DNA of 64,000 bases from Saprospiraceae bacterium (GCA_022841345.1 JALHRR010000011.1:1-64000); one strand, 5' to 3'. Numbered from the stretch's first letter, positions 50,641 to 59,230 are shown. Notes: a model not told the origin generated them from the letters alone. Numbers and translations are program-made.

Positions 50641-50951
50641 TGGCTTGTTGTAATAACAATTCATGTATTAGATGTAAAGCAGAGGATGAAATGGAATTTG
50701 GATCAGATCAATGTAATAAAGAAGGCTGTAAAGGATGCTATAAGTGCCAGGATAGTTCGTTCGATTACGGAGACAGAAAGCCGATTAAAAATCTAGCAGA
50801 TTTCTCTGAAGAAGCACTTGAAAAGGAATTAGCAACTAGAAAACTTCGCAGTAAGAATGCTGCAATGCTTAAAAAGTTACAAGGTGAACTTAATAATTTA
50901 AGAAAACAGATTTATAAAATTGAACAGAAAATGAAAGAGTATGGTGGATAA
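50640..50951 (+). CDS. Cysteine-rich protein with C-terminal coiled coil
   Basis: 103 residues. Nine cysteines fall within the first 38 residues (CC, CIRC, CNKEGCKGCYKC), probably two metal sites, followed by a coiled coil over about 55-100. It overlaps both neighbours by TAATG. Function unknown. Confidence 0.55.
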   Translation: MACCNNNSCIRCKAEDEMEFGSDQCNKEGCKGCYKCQDSSFDYGDRKPIKNLADFSEEALEKELATRKLRSKNAAMLKKLQGELNNLRKQIYKIEQKMKEYGG

Positions 50952-51187
50952 TGAAACTTTTAGAATTGACAGACATACTAACTGGAACTGAAAAAGAATA
51001 TGTTGAAGTAGGTGATATTTCTAGGATTGAACCATATATGGAATCAGATGGATTGTTTAGTTCTAAGAAATTAACCGGAACCACAATTTACACTAAAGGT
51101 GGCGGAGAATACGGTCGCACTGTGGTTAAACAGACTCCTACTCAAATTGCTGAAATGATTAAAAACAAAGAATATCTGGAGGCCTAA
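50951..51187 (+). CDS. Small protein with FlbD-like pattern
   Basis: 78 residues. The pattern MKLLELTDILTG, then DISRIEPYMES, then GTTIYTKGGGEYGRTVV with a final helix resembles the FlbD/flagellar-associated small barrel family found in some phages. Resemblance is weak; function unknown. Confidence 0.45.
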   Translation: MKLLELTDILTGTEKEYVEVGDISRIEPYMESDGLFSSKKLTGTTIYTKGGGEYGRTVVKQTPTQIAEMIKNKEYLEA

Positions 51188-51589
51188 ATGTATATCGAAA
51201 AAGAACTGCAAGATCAATTGAAAGCCCTTTCTAAAGAAATCTTTGGCTCTCAGAGCAAATATCAGAAGTTCCTTAAAAATGGAACCCTAGAACTTATTAC
51301 TCGTAAGCAAACTGAGACAGTCCCTGGCGAGAACGGTGAAGCCGATACTACTAAAGAAGTAGATGTTCCAGTTTTGACTGCTAATGGCACCAAGCAGTTT
51401 AAACAAGTTTATTACACTCCTGAAAGTCTCCTTGAGAAGCTTCAGAAGATGAAAGTTATCCGAGATGAATTCTTGGCTCAGATGAAGAAACAACAAGATG
51501 AACAAGCCGCAGCTGCAAAAGCTAAGAAAGACGAAGAAGATCGTCTTCAGAAGATTAAAGAAGATCTTACTGGATCGGCGATCTCTTAA
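51188..51589 (+). CDS. Coiled-coil protein of unknown function
   Basis: 133 residues. Helical, with a charged C-terminal coiled coil (QDEQAAAAKAKKDEEDRLQK). A GGAGGCC site lies at its start; it overlaps the next gene by TAATG. Confidence 0.55.
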   Translation: MYIEKELQDQLKALSKEIFGSQSKYQKFLKNGTLELITRKQTETVPGENGEADTTKEVDVPVLTANGTKQFKQVYYTPESLLEKLQKMKVIRDEFLAQMKKQQDEQAAAAKAKKDEEDRLQKIKEDLTGSAIS

Positions 51590-51819
51590 TGGGTCATGTT
51601 AGCTCGTCAGAAATGTCTTTGCTTTTATCGGATTTAGGATTTGAACGTCCTGTTTCTGATGAAATTATTAGCAATATATTAGCTAAAACAGGGCACGATG
51701 ATATCAGCAATGATTACTTTTTATTCGAGTGTATCAAGCTATTGAGTCAACAGAATAGAGAACTTTTGAAGACGATTAACAATATAGAATCGTACCTACG
51801 AGAAAGTAATGACACTTAA
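51589..51819 (+). CDS. Small protein of unknown function
   Basis: 76 residues, helical, beginning with a segment that alternates leucines and acidic residues (SEMSLLLSDLGFERPV). Overlaps neighbours. No family recognised. Confidence 0.5.
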   Translation: MGHVSSSEMSLLLSDLGFERPVSDEIISNILAKTGHDDISNDYFLFECIKLLSQQNRELLKTINNIESYLRESNDT

Positions 51820-52000
51820 AGATCTACTTATTCAATATTTCAATAAAGAAGTGTCAGCCGTGGAAGCTATTCGTATGCTTACTGCAATGGTTAATCCAGA
51901 TCACGCAATTGATATTTTGGCACTAGTAAACCAAATTTGTCGTCATGAACTTGGCGATTTAGACACGGAGACTTTCAAAGCAGTCTACAAGATAGAATGA
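51809..52000 (+). CDS. Small helical protein of unknown function
   Basis: 63 residues, helical (LKDLLIQYFNKEVSAVEAIRM). Starts inside the preceding gene; ends 3 bases before the primase-like gene. Confidence 0.5.
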   Translation: MTLKDLLIQYFNKEVSAVEAIRMLTAMVNPDHAIDILALVNQICRHELGDLDTETFKAVYKIE

Positions 52001-52003
52001 AAT

Positions 52004-52906
52004 ATGCACGAGACAGGAAAGAAACTTTTAAACCTAATGTTCAAACCAGGAGAGACGGTTTGTGTTAGCCATAATAAATTTGGCTACCACTCTATTCCTT
52101 TGGAAGAAGCAATGGGCGATAAAGTAGTTACCCTAGTTCCGACTCAAGATAGCTGCGATAAACGTAAAATTGAATGGTGTCCTGAAAACTTCGATAAATC
52201 CCATACAGATAACCTGCTAATGTGCGCTCTAAATCCGATTAAAGGTTTTAGGGAAGATCAAAATGTCACTGCCTATAGGTCTTTTCTGATAGAAATTGAT
52301 ACTGGACCACTAGCTCAACAGTTAGCCTATGCAAAAGCCCTACAGATCCCCTATTCAGCCGTAGTATTCTCTGGCAATAAATCCCTACACTTCCTAATTA
52401 CTTTGGACCAAGACCTTCCTAGCTATAAAGTCTATTACCATATGGCTGAGTGGGCTCTAAATATCGTCACGTTGGCCGATAAATTGACCAAAAACCCTAG
52501 TAGGTCAATACGTATCCCTGGAGCTGAAAGGGAGCCTGGTAAGCGTCAGGGACTCGTAGAATTTAAAGGTCCTACATCATTACAAGAGTTTTCTATGTGG
52601 TTGGCCAAATATCCTGATTCAAAGCCCAAGATTGCTGAAAAACGCGTAATGTCAGGCGAAAGAGACTTTTCCAAGGTTAAACCGTGGGTAAGTAAGAGAC
52701 TGAGAGATGGATTAGACCCTACTAAGGGCCGCAATATCCAATGGTACGCAATGGCTTGCGAATTTGCCTTGGCAGGCTACTCAGAAGATGATACTATTGA
52801 GAAGCTGGGTATGTTTTTTACTCCAGACCATGACTTTAAAGAGAAGGAATGGTTGATTACGATTAAGAGTGCTTTTAAGAATATGTATAACAGGAGCAAA
52901 GAATGA
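52004..52906 (+). CDS. Archaeo-eukaryotic-type primase-like protein (AEP/PrimPol core)
   Basis: 300 residues. AEP motif I SFLIEID with D99 and motif II SGNKSLHF with H129 fit the catalytic core, and PSRSIRIPGAEREPGK may cover the third motif and the nucleotide-binding basic residues. A helical C-terminal domain of about 90 residues resembles PriCT-type modules. It would make primers for the DnaE-like polymerase, since no DnaG-type primase is seen in this window. The ribosome site is weak. Confidence rests on two clear motifs. Confidence 0.65.
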   Translation: MHETGKKLLNLMFKPGETVCVSHNKFGYHSIPLEEAMGDKVVTLVPTQDSCDKRKIEWCPENFDKSHTDNLLMCALNPIKGFREDQNVTAYRSFLIEIDTGPLAQQLAYAKALQIPYSAVVFSGNKSLHFLITLDQDLPSYKVYYHMAEWALNIVTLADKLTKNPSRSIRIPGAEREPGKRQGLVEFKGPTSLQEFSMWLAKYPDSKPKIAEKRVMSGERDFSKVKPWVSKRLRDGLDPTKGRNIQWYAMACEFALAGYSEDDTIEKLGMFFTPDHDFKEKEWLITIKSAFKNMYNRSKE

Positions 52907-53163
52907 AATCAAAGCTTTTCCTGACAGAAGAAGATATTAGAGCTTTAGAAGTAGTTCCTTTTAACGTAGAAACCGTAAAAGATATTAGGCAGACGCTTGA
53001 AAAACACCATAGTCACATATTTAGATTGCAGACAAATGAATTTTTAGCTGAACAGTTTCATAAATTAAGACAAACAACTGATACGGACGAAAGAATGAAA
53101 TTAATGTGGGAAATAGTTACTTGGAAAGAAAGATACAAAAGCCCTTATTTGGAGAATAAATAA
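52903..53163 (+). CDS. Small protein of unknown function
   Basis: 86 residues, helical with many charged residues (DIRQTLEKHHSHIFRLQ). Overlaps the primase-like gene by ATGA and the next by TAATG. Confidence 0.5.
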   Translation: MKSKLFLTEEDIRALEVVPFNVETVKDIRQTLEKHHSHIFRLQTNEFLAEQFHKLRQTTDTDERMKLMWEIVTWKERYKSPYLENK

Positions 53164-53369
53164 TGAACAGCGTAGAACAATTAAAAAATGAGATTGATAA
53201 ATTGAATAAAAAAATTGCGCTTATTCAAAGCGAATGCTCTCATCCTCCATCTGCTAGAGATTCTAAGCCTGGAGCAAGCACTGGTAATTACGATCCCACT
53301 GCGGATTGCTATTGGGTAGACCATACTTGTGGATTATGTCAGAAGAAATGGACAGAGGGAGATAAGTAA
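53163..53369 (+). CDS. Small zinc-binding-like protein
   Basis: 68 residues: an N-terminal coiled segment, then C-SHPP, DCYWVDHTCGLCQKKW near the C terminus. The Cys/His set (C23, H25, C54, C57 approximately) could hold one zinc ion. Confidence 0.55.
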   Translation: MNSVEQLKNEIDKLNKKIALIQSECSHPPSARDSKPGASTGNYDPTADCYWVDHTCGLCQKKWTEGDK

Positions 53370-53602
53370 TGGACTTCATGCCTGTACCAAAATACATTCT
53401 AGTATTTGAGCCTCTTAAAGATAAGTACAATCCTTTCGTTATTTATGAGCAAGCAGAGATTGATGGAAAGATCGCTCACAAATCAGTTAAATCACTTTCA
53501 AACCTCCAAGATGCACTGTATGATCTTGGATATTTAAACGATGATAAGCCTGTAATTTTAGCGTATTCAACCAAACTAATGGATAACACTTTTACCATTT
53601 AG
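53369..53602 (+). CDS. Small protein of unknown function
   Basis: 77 residues, alpha/beta, starting by TAATG overlap with the zinc-binding gene. No motif recognised. Confidence 0.5.
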   Translation: MDFMPVPKYILVFEPLKDKYNPFVIYEQAEIDGKIAHKSVKSLSNLQDALYDLGYLNDDKPVILAYSTKLMDNTFTI

Positions 53603-53608
53603 GAATTT

Positions 53609-54217
53609 ATGAGCAAACGCGTAAATAGAGATGATATTGATAAGTTTCACGACTACAGTATTTACATTCCTAAAAGGACCCTTTATATGGGTTCCGAGGA
53701 AGTAGGTGTTGAACACGGTGAATCTGGTACTGACGGAATGATGGCCGAAAGGATGATTAAGAATTTAACCATCCTAGAAGGTATGAATAGTGAGCCAATC
53801 ACGATCCTCATGAATAACATAGGTGGAGACGAGTATCATGGCTTTGCTATCTATGACGCAATTAGAGCATGTAAATCTCCAGTAACTATTGTTGCAATGG
53901 GTCACGCTATGTCTATGGGATCTATTATCCTACAAGCTGCAGATGAGCGCGTTATGGCACCAACTGCTAGCCAAATGATCCATTACGGCACTTGGGGAAT
54001 ACACGATCACGCCAAAACTACGCAGCAATGGGCCAAAGAAGGACAAAGGATTGACAAGTGGATGGAACAGATGTATCTTACTAAGATAAGAGAGAAACAT
54101 CCTGATTTTAAGCTTAAGGCGTTAGAAAAGATGTTAAACTTTGATACTTTCCTAACAGCACAAGAGAGTATTGACTTAGGTTTAGCAGATAAGATTCTAG
54201 GAGAAGAAAATGAATGA
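53609..54217 (+). CDS. ClpP-like protease, cytoplasmic
   Basis: 202 residues, standard ClpP size, without signal peptide. ITILMNNIGGDEYHG, the nucleophile S102 in AMSMGSII, H125 in MIHYGTWG and an Asp in NFDTFLTA near 174 give a complete triad. ClpP needs an AAA+ unfoldase: the host ClpX/A or possibly the AAA+ protein encoded at 56900. It could degrade host or phage regulators, or mature head proteins. This is the second ClpP-fold protein in the window; the other is exported. Confidence 0.88.
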   Translation: MSKRVNRDDIDKFHDYSIYIPKRTLYMGSEEVGVEHGESGTDGMMAERMIKNLTILEGMNSEPITILMNNIGGDEYHGFAIYDAIRACKSPVTIVAMGHAMSMGSIILQAADERVMAPTASQMIHYGTWGIHDHAKTTQQWAKEGQRIDKWMEQMYLTKIREKHPDFKLKALEKMLNFDTFLTAQESIDLGLADKILGEENE

Positions 54218-54503
54218 CGATATGACCGACTCAGAACTTCTTGTTTGGATGGAGCTGCGGTTCGGTATCACCAAGACTATTGGACCAAATCCTAGCAATG
54301 AGAAGATCCAAGCTACCGAGAATGAGCTACTAGCTATTCTTAGTAGATGTAAGGAAACAAATAAAATCCAGGCACCTATTCCACGCGTTCGCATGTGGCT
54401 TACTTATGATAAATTGAACTTCATGTTCTTTGATCGTAAAACTGGTAAGAGAGTTCTTTTAGGACGCTGGATTGCAGGAGAAGAGACTTATTATGAGCAC
54501 TGA
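54210..54503 (+). CDS. Protein of unknown function
   Basis: 97 residues, mixed, with strand-rich C-terminal half (LNFMFFDRKTGKRVLLGRW). Overlaps the ClpP gene and the next gene. No family recognised. Confidence 0.5.
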   Translation: MNDDMTDSELLVWMELRFGITKTIGPNPSNEKIQATENELLAILSRCKETNKIQAPIPRVRMWLTYDKLNFMFFDRKTGKRVLLGRWIAGEETYYEH

Positions 54504-54906
54504 GGAAATCATGAAGGAAGTAGGAGAAAAGATATACGTGATGCTGCAAGGCTTCATTGGCTATCCCGCATCTCGCAAAACTTTCTATGAAATCCAAGCA
54601 AAAGCTACCGCCTTGTTATATGAATATTACCAGGCTGGCCATATTGACGTAATGCCTCTGTGCGACGTTAATCACCTTTCAGAAATTGAACACTTAGACA
54701 ATAAAATCAGAAAACTACAAGCTGCTATTCGAGATGAAAACGTCCTTTTTGATGATGTAAAGTACGATTTAGCCAATATGATTGCTAAACGCACCACCTT
54801 AGAAGAAGCCGCTCCTCTTACAGGACTTAGAGTATTCTTAAAGAATCAACTAACTTTTGAGCCATATGTATGGCCTCCTATGAGAAGGAAACAATATGAC
54901 CATTGA
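54493..54906 (+). CDS. Helical protein of unknown function
   Basis: 137 residues from the ATG at 54493 (AGGAG 12 bases upstream, overlapping the previous stop); the frame is open 7 codons further left. Helical with a coiled segment near 66-85. It overlaps the CYTH gene by 11 bases. Confidence 0.5.
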   Translation: MSTEEIMKEVGEKIYVMLQGFIGYPASRKTFYEIQAKATALLYEYYQAGHIDVMPLCDVNHLSEIEHLDNKIRKLQAAIRDENVLFDDVKYDLANMIAKRTTLEEAAPLTGLRVFLKNQLTFEPYVWPPMRRKQYDH

Positions 54907-55630
54907 TGAAAAGTCGCTAGAAACACCAGTAATGGTGGCAAAGCACACCGAATTCGAGACGAAATATCGTGTAGATCCTGCTACCTTGACTGAATTTAAA
55001 CAGATCGCAGATAAACTGCCCAATTTGAAGAAATTCATCTATGTTGAGGGACCCGATACCTATTATACAAACGAGCACATTACTAAGAAACTGGAGGCAT
55101 TTGGTGACACGTTATCAGAGAAAAATAAGGAAGCTTTCCTTGCCGTGCTCGAAGAAACAGTTGGAGCTTTTCCTCCGTTCATGCGCTATAGACGCCCTAG
55201 TCACGGGCTCGACGGTGATCGAAAAGAGCTTACTACCAAATACAAACAAAGTGGTTCTAAAAATAATATCCAACGCGAAGAGAAGAATATCCGAGTAGAT
55301 AAGGTAGACGAAGATACTATCATGAAGTTCGTATCGGATCTTGGATATAAGCTCAATTTCTCTATCTGGAAGACCTGCCATATCTATAACTTTGACGATG
55401 CTACTATCGTATTTTACTCTGTCTACGACACCACGAATGGTGGTAAGGCCTCTAAAGTAGATACCTTTGTTGAGATTGAAGTAGATGAAGAAAGTATTAG
55501 TACCAAAACTGAAAAAGAAGCCTGGGAAATCATCGAGAAATATGAGAAACTACTAGAAACCGTTGGTTTAAGTGCCAGAAGCCGTCTTCGTAAGTCTCTG
55601 TTTGAGATGTACAAGCGAGATGTAAAATGA
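54896..55630 (+). CDS. CYTH-domain protein (triphosphate tunnel metalloenzyme)
   Basis: 244 residues. The diagnostic E-x-E-x-K signature is E19, E21 and K23 in TEFETKYRV. The tunnel strands follow: MRYRR, LTTKYKQ, REEKNIRVD, VFYSVYDTTN and the acidic FVEIEVDEES, ending in a helix that closes the tunnel. CYTH enzymes bind triphosphates: adenylate cyclase 2, thiamine triphosphatase, inorganic tripolyphosphatase and RNA triphosphatase. In a phage it could alter nucleotide signalling or hydrolyse polyphosphates. Family call is strong; substrate unknown. Confidence 0.8.
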   Translation: MTIDEKSLETPVMVAKHTEFETKYRVDPATLTEFKQIADKLPNLKKFIYVEGPDTYYTNEHITKKLEAFGDTLSEKNKEAFLAVLEETVGAFPPFMRYRRPSHGLDGDRKELTTKYKQSGSKNNIQREEKNIRVDKVDEDTIMKFVSDLGYKLNFSIWKTCHIYNFDDATIVFYSVYDTTNGGKASKVDTFVEIEVDEESISTKTEKEAWEIIEKYEKLLETVGLSARSRLRKSLFEMYKRDVK

Positions 55631-55779
55631 ACTTTTATGAATTTGCCTCCAACAGTCCTTGGTTAACATTTTTCTTAGCCTGCATCGTAGGCGACGTTAT
55701 TATTAAAACTGCTCGCGCCATTTTTGGCCGCAAAGTCGATTGGTCCAAACGTGAAATTATGTCAAAGGATATAAAATGA
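55627..55779 (+). CDS. Small single-pass membrane protein
   Basis: 50 residues with one hydrophobic segment (WLTFFLACIVGDVIIKTA, about 12-29) and a basic C-terminal tail. Both ends overlap neighbours by ATGA. Function unknown. Confidence 0.55.
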   Translation: MNFYEFASNSPWLTFFLACIVGDVIIKTARAIFGRKVDWSKREIMSKDIK

Positions 55780-56015
55780 TATACATTGGAATTGATTTAG
55801 GATATAAAAACGGCACCACAATTGCTATTATTGATACCAATAAAGAAAGTAATCGCTTCAAATTTATGTCTCTGTCTCCGGCGACTGAGTTTGAAGATGT
55901 GGTAAGAAAAGTTGTCCTATTGATGCAGCAATATAAAGTTCCTGTTGAGAACGTAAACGCTCCTGGCTTCCCTGCTTTGGAACATGAACTAACTAAGATA
56001 TTTCGCAAGGACTAG
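55776..56015 (+). CDS. Short RNase H-fold-like protein
   Basis: 79 residues beginning IYIGIDLGYKNGTTIAIID, the first strands of a RuvC or actin/RNase H fold, but ending before the other acidic residues of a resolvase could appear. It may be a truncated RuvC relative or a small partner of unknown role. Compare the full RuvC-like gene at 27496. Confidence 0.5.
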   Translation: MIYIGIDLGYKNGTTIAIIDTNKESNRFKFMSLSPATEFEDVVRKVVLLMQQYKVPVENVNAPGFPALEHELTKIFRKD

Positions 56016-56017
56016 CG

Positions 56018-56320
56018 ATGAACCGCATGTTGAAGCTAGCAGTTGCAGCGCGAAAGCGCAAGAAAGAAGCTAAGATCGACCGTCTCCATAAGAGACTGGG
56101 ATTTGAGCCACCTTCTGAAAGAAAAGCTAGACTTGAAGACGAAATGAATATAGACTATGAAAGTATTCCGCTAGAAAAGAAACAAAGATTTTTGGACCTT
56201 TTCAATGAAGGAATCCCACTTGGAAAAGCGGCAGAAACAGCAGGTATTGACTCTATGATGGCAGCACAAGTAATAATTAGAAATGCAGTTGGGTTGATCC
56301 CATCTAAAGCTATTAAGTAA
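56018..56320 (+). CDS. Small basic protein with helix-turn-helix-like C terminus
   Basis: 100 residues; a very basic N terminus (ARKRKKEAKIDRLHKR) and a C-terminal segment NEGIPLGKAAETAGIDSMMA that reads like a helix-turn-helix. A DNA-binding regulator is plausible. Confidence 0.5.
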   Translation: MNRMLKLAVAARKRKKEAKIDRLHKRLGFEPPSERKARLEDEMNIDYESIPLEKKQRFLDLFNEGIPLGKAAETAGIDSMMAAQVIIRNAVGLIPSKAIK

Positions 56321-56328
56321 GGAAATTT

Positions 56329-56559
56329 ATGATTACAGCAGATCAAGCATTAGCACTTTCATTGGATTCAGATTATAATTTTCAACAATTGTTGCAAAAT
56401 ATTAAACAGGCAGCTAAAAATGGGCATTACAATTTCCACCATCAGTGCTATTCTGTACCTATGAACGGAATGACAGATAAATATGTCAGAGGATTAAAAC
56501 AACTTGGATTCAATGCCGAAAAACAAGAAGGCACTGAAAATATCCAAATTTCTTGGTAG
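56329..56559 (+). CDS. Small protein of unknown function
   Basis: 76 residues, alpha/beta, with aromatic/His-rich HYNFHHQCYSVPM in the middle. An AAGGAA site precedes the start. Confidence 0.5.
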   Translation: MITADQALALSLDSDYNFQQLLQNIKQAAKNGHYNFHHQCYSVPMNGMTDKYVRGLKQLGFNAEKQEGTENIQISW

Positions 56560-56564
56560 GTAAC

Positions 56565-56903
56565 ATGAACAAAGTAATTATAGCACTTTTATCCGTATTA
56601 GTCTTATTAGTATCCGTACTTACAGTTCAGGGTCTAGAACACTCGCGATTATCTCGCGGTATTACTTGCGAACTTTATTACATTCAAGGACGAGTCGATA
56701 CAGCCAAATCCTTAGATCGTATTACTGCTAAGCTTACTAAAAAAGATCAACAACCAGTTAAGCAATATATTGAAAGAATCAAGAACTATCAATTGTTCGT
56801 AGCAGAGCTTGACGGTGAAAAAGATTGTATTAAAATAGAGTACGGCCTAATGGAAATTATTTATTTTAGATTGAAAAACATCATTAAGGAAGAATCAAAA
56901 TGA
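56565..56903 (+). CDS. Membrane-anchored small protein
   Basis: 112 residues from the ATG at 56565 (TAGG site); an upstream in-frame start is less likely. A hydrophobic N terminus (IIALLSVLVLLVSVLTVQG) is a signal anchor without a clear cleavage site, followed by a helical, probably periplasmic domain with two cysteines. Overlaps the AAA+ gene by ATGA. Confidence 0.55.
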   Translation: MNKVIIALLSVLVLLVSVLTVQGLEHSRLSRGITCELYYIQGRVDTAKSLDRITAKLTKKDQQPVKQYIERIKNYQLFVAELDGEKDCIKIEYGLMEIIYFRLKNIIKEESK

Positions 56904-57892
56904 GTGAAATTGACGACGCAAAAGAATGGGTACAAGCCTCTGAAAATTATGAATCTAAAAATAGCGACAGCTTAGCTAGGGCTATAGATAGCCAACCTGA
57001 GATTGCAGAGAAAAAAGAAAAAATCAATCCTGGTATGCCAAATCAGTATGCTCTTTATTCTTCCGGCTATACAGCTACTACTCCTACGGTTAAGAATTTG
57101 CCTGCCGGTGTTTACGATATTCAGGCCGACAATCGTTGTGTGTATGTGGTTCCTGCAATTCCTCCAAGTGGACTCCTTTTAGAGCTTCCTTCAATGCGCT
57201 CTGAAGAAGTTATTAAAACTGTGGATAATTTCTGGAATAGTGAAAAAGACTACAAAGAAGGAAATGAATTCGTTGTTGGCGGCGCTACCTTTAAAGCTGG
57301 TATCATGATCTACGGTCCTCCAGGATCAGGTAAATCTTGCACTATCAAGCTTGTAAGCAAGAAATTAGTTGAACGCGGCGGCACAGTATTCTTTTCTTCT
57401 GGACATCCAGCCACAACCATGCGTTGGTTAGAAGACTTTGCACGAGTAGAACCAAACAGAAAGTGCATTGTTATCTTGGAAGATATCGACTCTTTGATCC
57501 AAAACTACGGCGAGAGCCAATACCTTGAAATGCTTGATTCAGCAAAGACCATTAATAATGTACTTTTTATCGCTACTACGAACTATCCTGAGCACTTAGA
57601 TCCTCGCATTTATAATCGTCCAGGTCGTTTTAGTCACGTTATCAAGATCGGTCTTCCTTCTGCTGAAGCTCGTAAAGCTTACCTTGAGGCAATCCTTAAG
57701 AATTTACGAGATGTTGACTATATCGTTGATAACTCTGCAAACTTCACGATTGACCACCTGACCGCATTAGTTAATGCCGTTTATCGTGAGAAGAAGGATC
57801 TACATAAAGAAATAGAACGTCTTAGAACATTGTTCCGAGTGCCTAAATCGGATGGCGATAGACCTCAAATGGGTCTTCACGCGAGGGACTAA
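56900..57892 (+). CDS. AAA+ ATPase
   Basis: 330 residues. N-terminal 100 residues are a partner or substrate domain; then Walker A GPPGSGKS at 139-146, Walker B CIVILEDIDSL, sensor 1 LFIATTNYPEHLDPRI and the arginine-finger RPGRF. This is the classical AAA clade (FtsH/BCS1/spastin-like), without a protease domain. It could be a protein remodelling factor, perhaps partner of the phage ClpP at 53609, although no ClpP-binding IGF-type loop is seen. Confidence 0.85.
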   Translation: MSEIDDAKEWVQASENYESKNSDSLARAIDSQPEIAEKKEKINPGMPNQYALYSSGYTATTPTVKNLPAGVYDIQADNRCVYVVPAIPPSGLLLELPSMRSEEVIKTVDNFWNSEKDYKEGNEFVVGGATFKAGIMIYGPPGSGKSCTIKLVSKKLVERGGTVFFSSGHPATTMRWLEDFARVEPNRKCIVILEDIDSLIQNYGESQYLEMLDSAKTINNVLFIATTNYPEHLDPRIYNRPGRFSHVIKIGLPSAEARKAYLEAILKNLRDVDYIVDNSANFTIDHLTALVNAVYREKKDLHKEIERLRTLFRVPKSDGDRPQMGLHARD

Positions 57893-58092
57893 TGAAAAGA
57901 AAGAATGTTCTTAAGCAGATCGTTACCGTACTTAAGAACTGGGAAGGCTCTCAGATGAGCACTGCAGCGGCTAATGAGATTCTGACTAAACTAGAGAAGC
58001 TTGGTATGAAACCTCCAGAATACAAAGTCGAAAGACCTTGGCCTGAAGCTGATCGAGTAGTCTATGGAGAATGGGAAAATGAAAAGAAGTGA
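57892..58092 (+). CDS. Small protein, paralogue of the next gene
   Basis: 66 residues: MKRKNVLKQIV at the start, EKLGMKPP near residue 34-41 and EWENE at the end. The same landmarks occur in the following gene, indicating tandem duplication. Overlaps the AAA+ gene by TAATG. Function unknown. Confidence 0.55.
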   Translation: MKRKNVLKQIVTVLKNWEGSQMSTAAANEILTKLEKLGMKPPEYKVERPWPEADRVVYGEWENEKK

Positions 58093-58297
58093 CATTCTTA
58101 AAAAGATGGTTCTTGCTTTCGAGCATGAAATGATGAATGGTACTGGGGACCATATTAGAGCTATCGACTATGCGCTTGTTATTGCAGAAAAAGAAGGAAT
58201 GTTACCGCCTCCGGTTAGAGAATTTATTGACGATAGTTTTGACGCAGCGTATTTTAATAAATGGGAAGATGAAAGTGGCAGCGATAGGACCAAATAA
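58079..58297 (+). CDS. Small protein, paralogue of the previous gene
   Basis: 72 residues from the ATG at 58079 (GGAG site just upstream). It shares MKR-x-x-(V/I)LK at the start, EKEGMLPPP in the middle and a KWEDE-type end with its neighbour. Function unknown. Confidence 0.55.
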   Translation: MKRSDILKKMVLAFEHEMMNGTGDHIRAIDYALVIAEKEGMLPPPVREFIDDSFDAAYFNKWEDESGSDRTK

Positions 58298-58460
58298 GGA
58301 TTCAAAGGGCGAAACTCTTAGGACTCATGCTGATCCTCCTGGATTTGCGACTCCCAGACCTAATGATGTAGATACTAGTGGACCGAATAGGAACACTGGA
58401 ACCTATAAAAAGCCATTGAACCGTGCCGAAAGAAGAGCATTAGCTAGGAAAAAGAAATGA
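58269..58460 (+). CDS. Small basic disordered protein
   Basis: 63 residues from the ATG at 58269, the start most consistent with the dense packing; the frame opens further upstream. Proline- and asparagine-rich, ending in RAERRALARKKK. Overlaps the next gene by ATGA. Confidence 0.45.
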   Translation: MKVAAIGPNKDSKGETLRTHADPPGFATPRPNDVDTSGPNRNTGTYKKPLNRAERRALARKKK

Positions 58461-59230
58461 AATACCCAATTGATCCCATCACTACAGAGCATATTTTCGG
58501 ACAATTGATTATCCATGAACGCTCCCAAAGACAGATCATTACAGCCCTATCCTTGCTCCTGCAAGACGCTATGGACGACGCACTGGATGAACAAACCACT
58601 TCTCCGTGGTTCAAGGAAGCTAGAGACTTCCTGAAGGCTCAAAACTCACTTAAGAAAGATCACGAGACTCGTATATTTAATGAAAAGAACGGTCACGTAC
58701 AGCCAGAAACTGTTAAATTAACCCCAGAAGTAGCCAATAAAAACTATCAGAACACCATGCCTACATTTGGCCTGGGTCAGATTGAAGATCACGAATTTAA
58801 TAAAAAGCTTAACGAACATGAAGCCTCATTTGGCGGCGAAATGTCTGAAGAAGACATAGAAAAAATGTTCAATGAGCGCCCTAAAAGGAAAAAGAAAGAC
58901 AGAGTAGATTTAAGCGATGGAAAACCGTTTAAAAACATGTCTTTAGAAGAGATTGAAGATTGGGAAAGTAAGCAAAATAACTCTAACGATATCTATAAAA
59001 TAAAAGCCAGAGTAGCTAACTTAGCCAGATCTGGCGGTGGAAGTCTTACTGCAGTAGGCGAAATGCTCTGTAATAGCTTCGTACATGTTGCTAAAGACCT
59101 ATATGAGTTTGCTGATACTATCTCTGATAAATCTTTAAGAATTCAATTAATCGAAAGAATCCGCAAGCATGAAGGTATGCCTGCTCAACTAATCGCAGCT
59201 ACGGCTGTAAACGTAAAGGTGAAGAAATGA
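58457..59230 (+). CDS. Protein of unknown function
   Basis: 257 residues, helical and charged. A central disordered part (about 120-175) separates two helical regions; RPKRKKKDRV lies between them. No cysteine pairs or membrane segments. No family recognised. Confidence 0.5.
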   Translation: MKYPIDPITTEHIFGQLIIHERSQRQIITALSLLLQDAMDDALDEQTTSPWFKEARDFLKAQNSLKKDHETRIFNEKNGHVQPETVKLTPEVANKNYQNTMPTFGLGQIEDHEFNKKLNEHEASFGGEMSEEDIEKMFNERPKRKKKDRVDLSDGKPFKNMSLEEIEDWESKQNNSNDIYKIKARVANLARSGGGSLTAVGEMLCNSFVHVAKDLYEFADTISDKSLRIQLIERIRKHEGMPAQLIAATAVNVKVKK

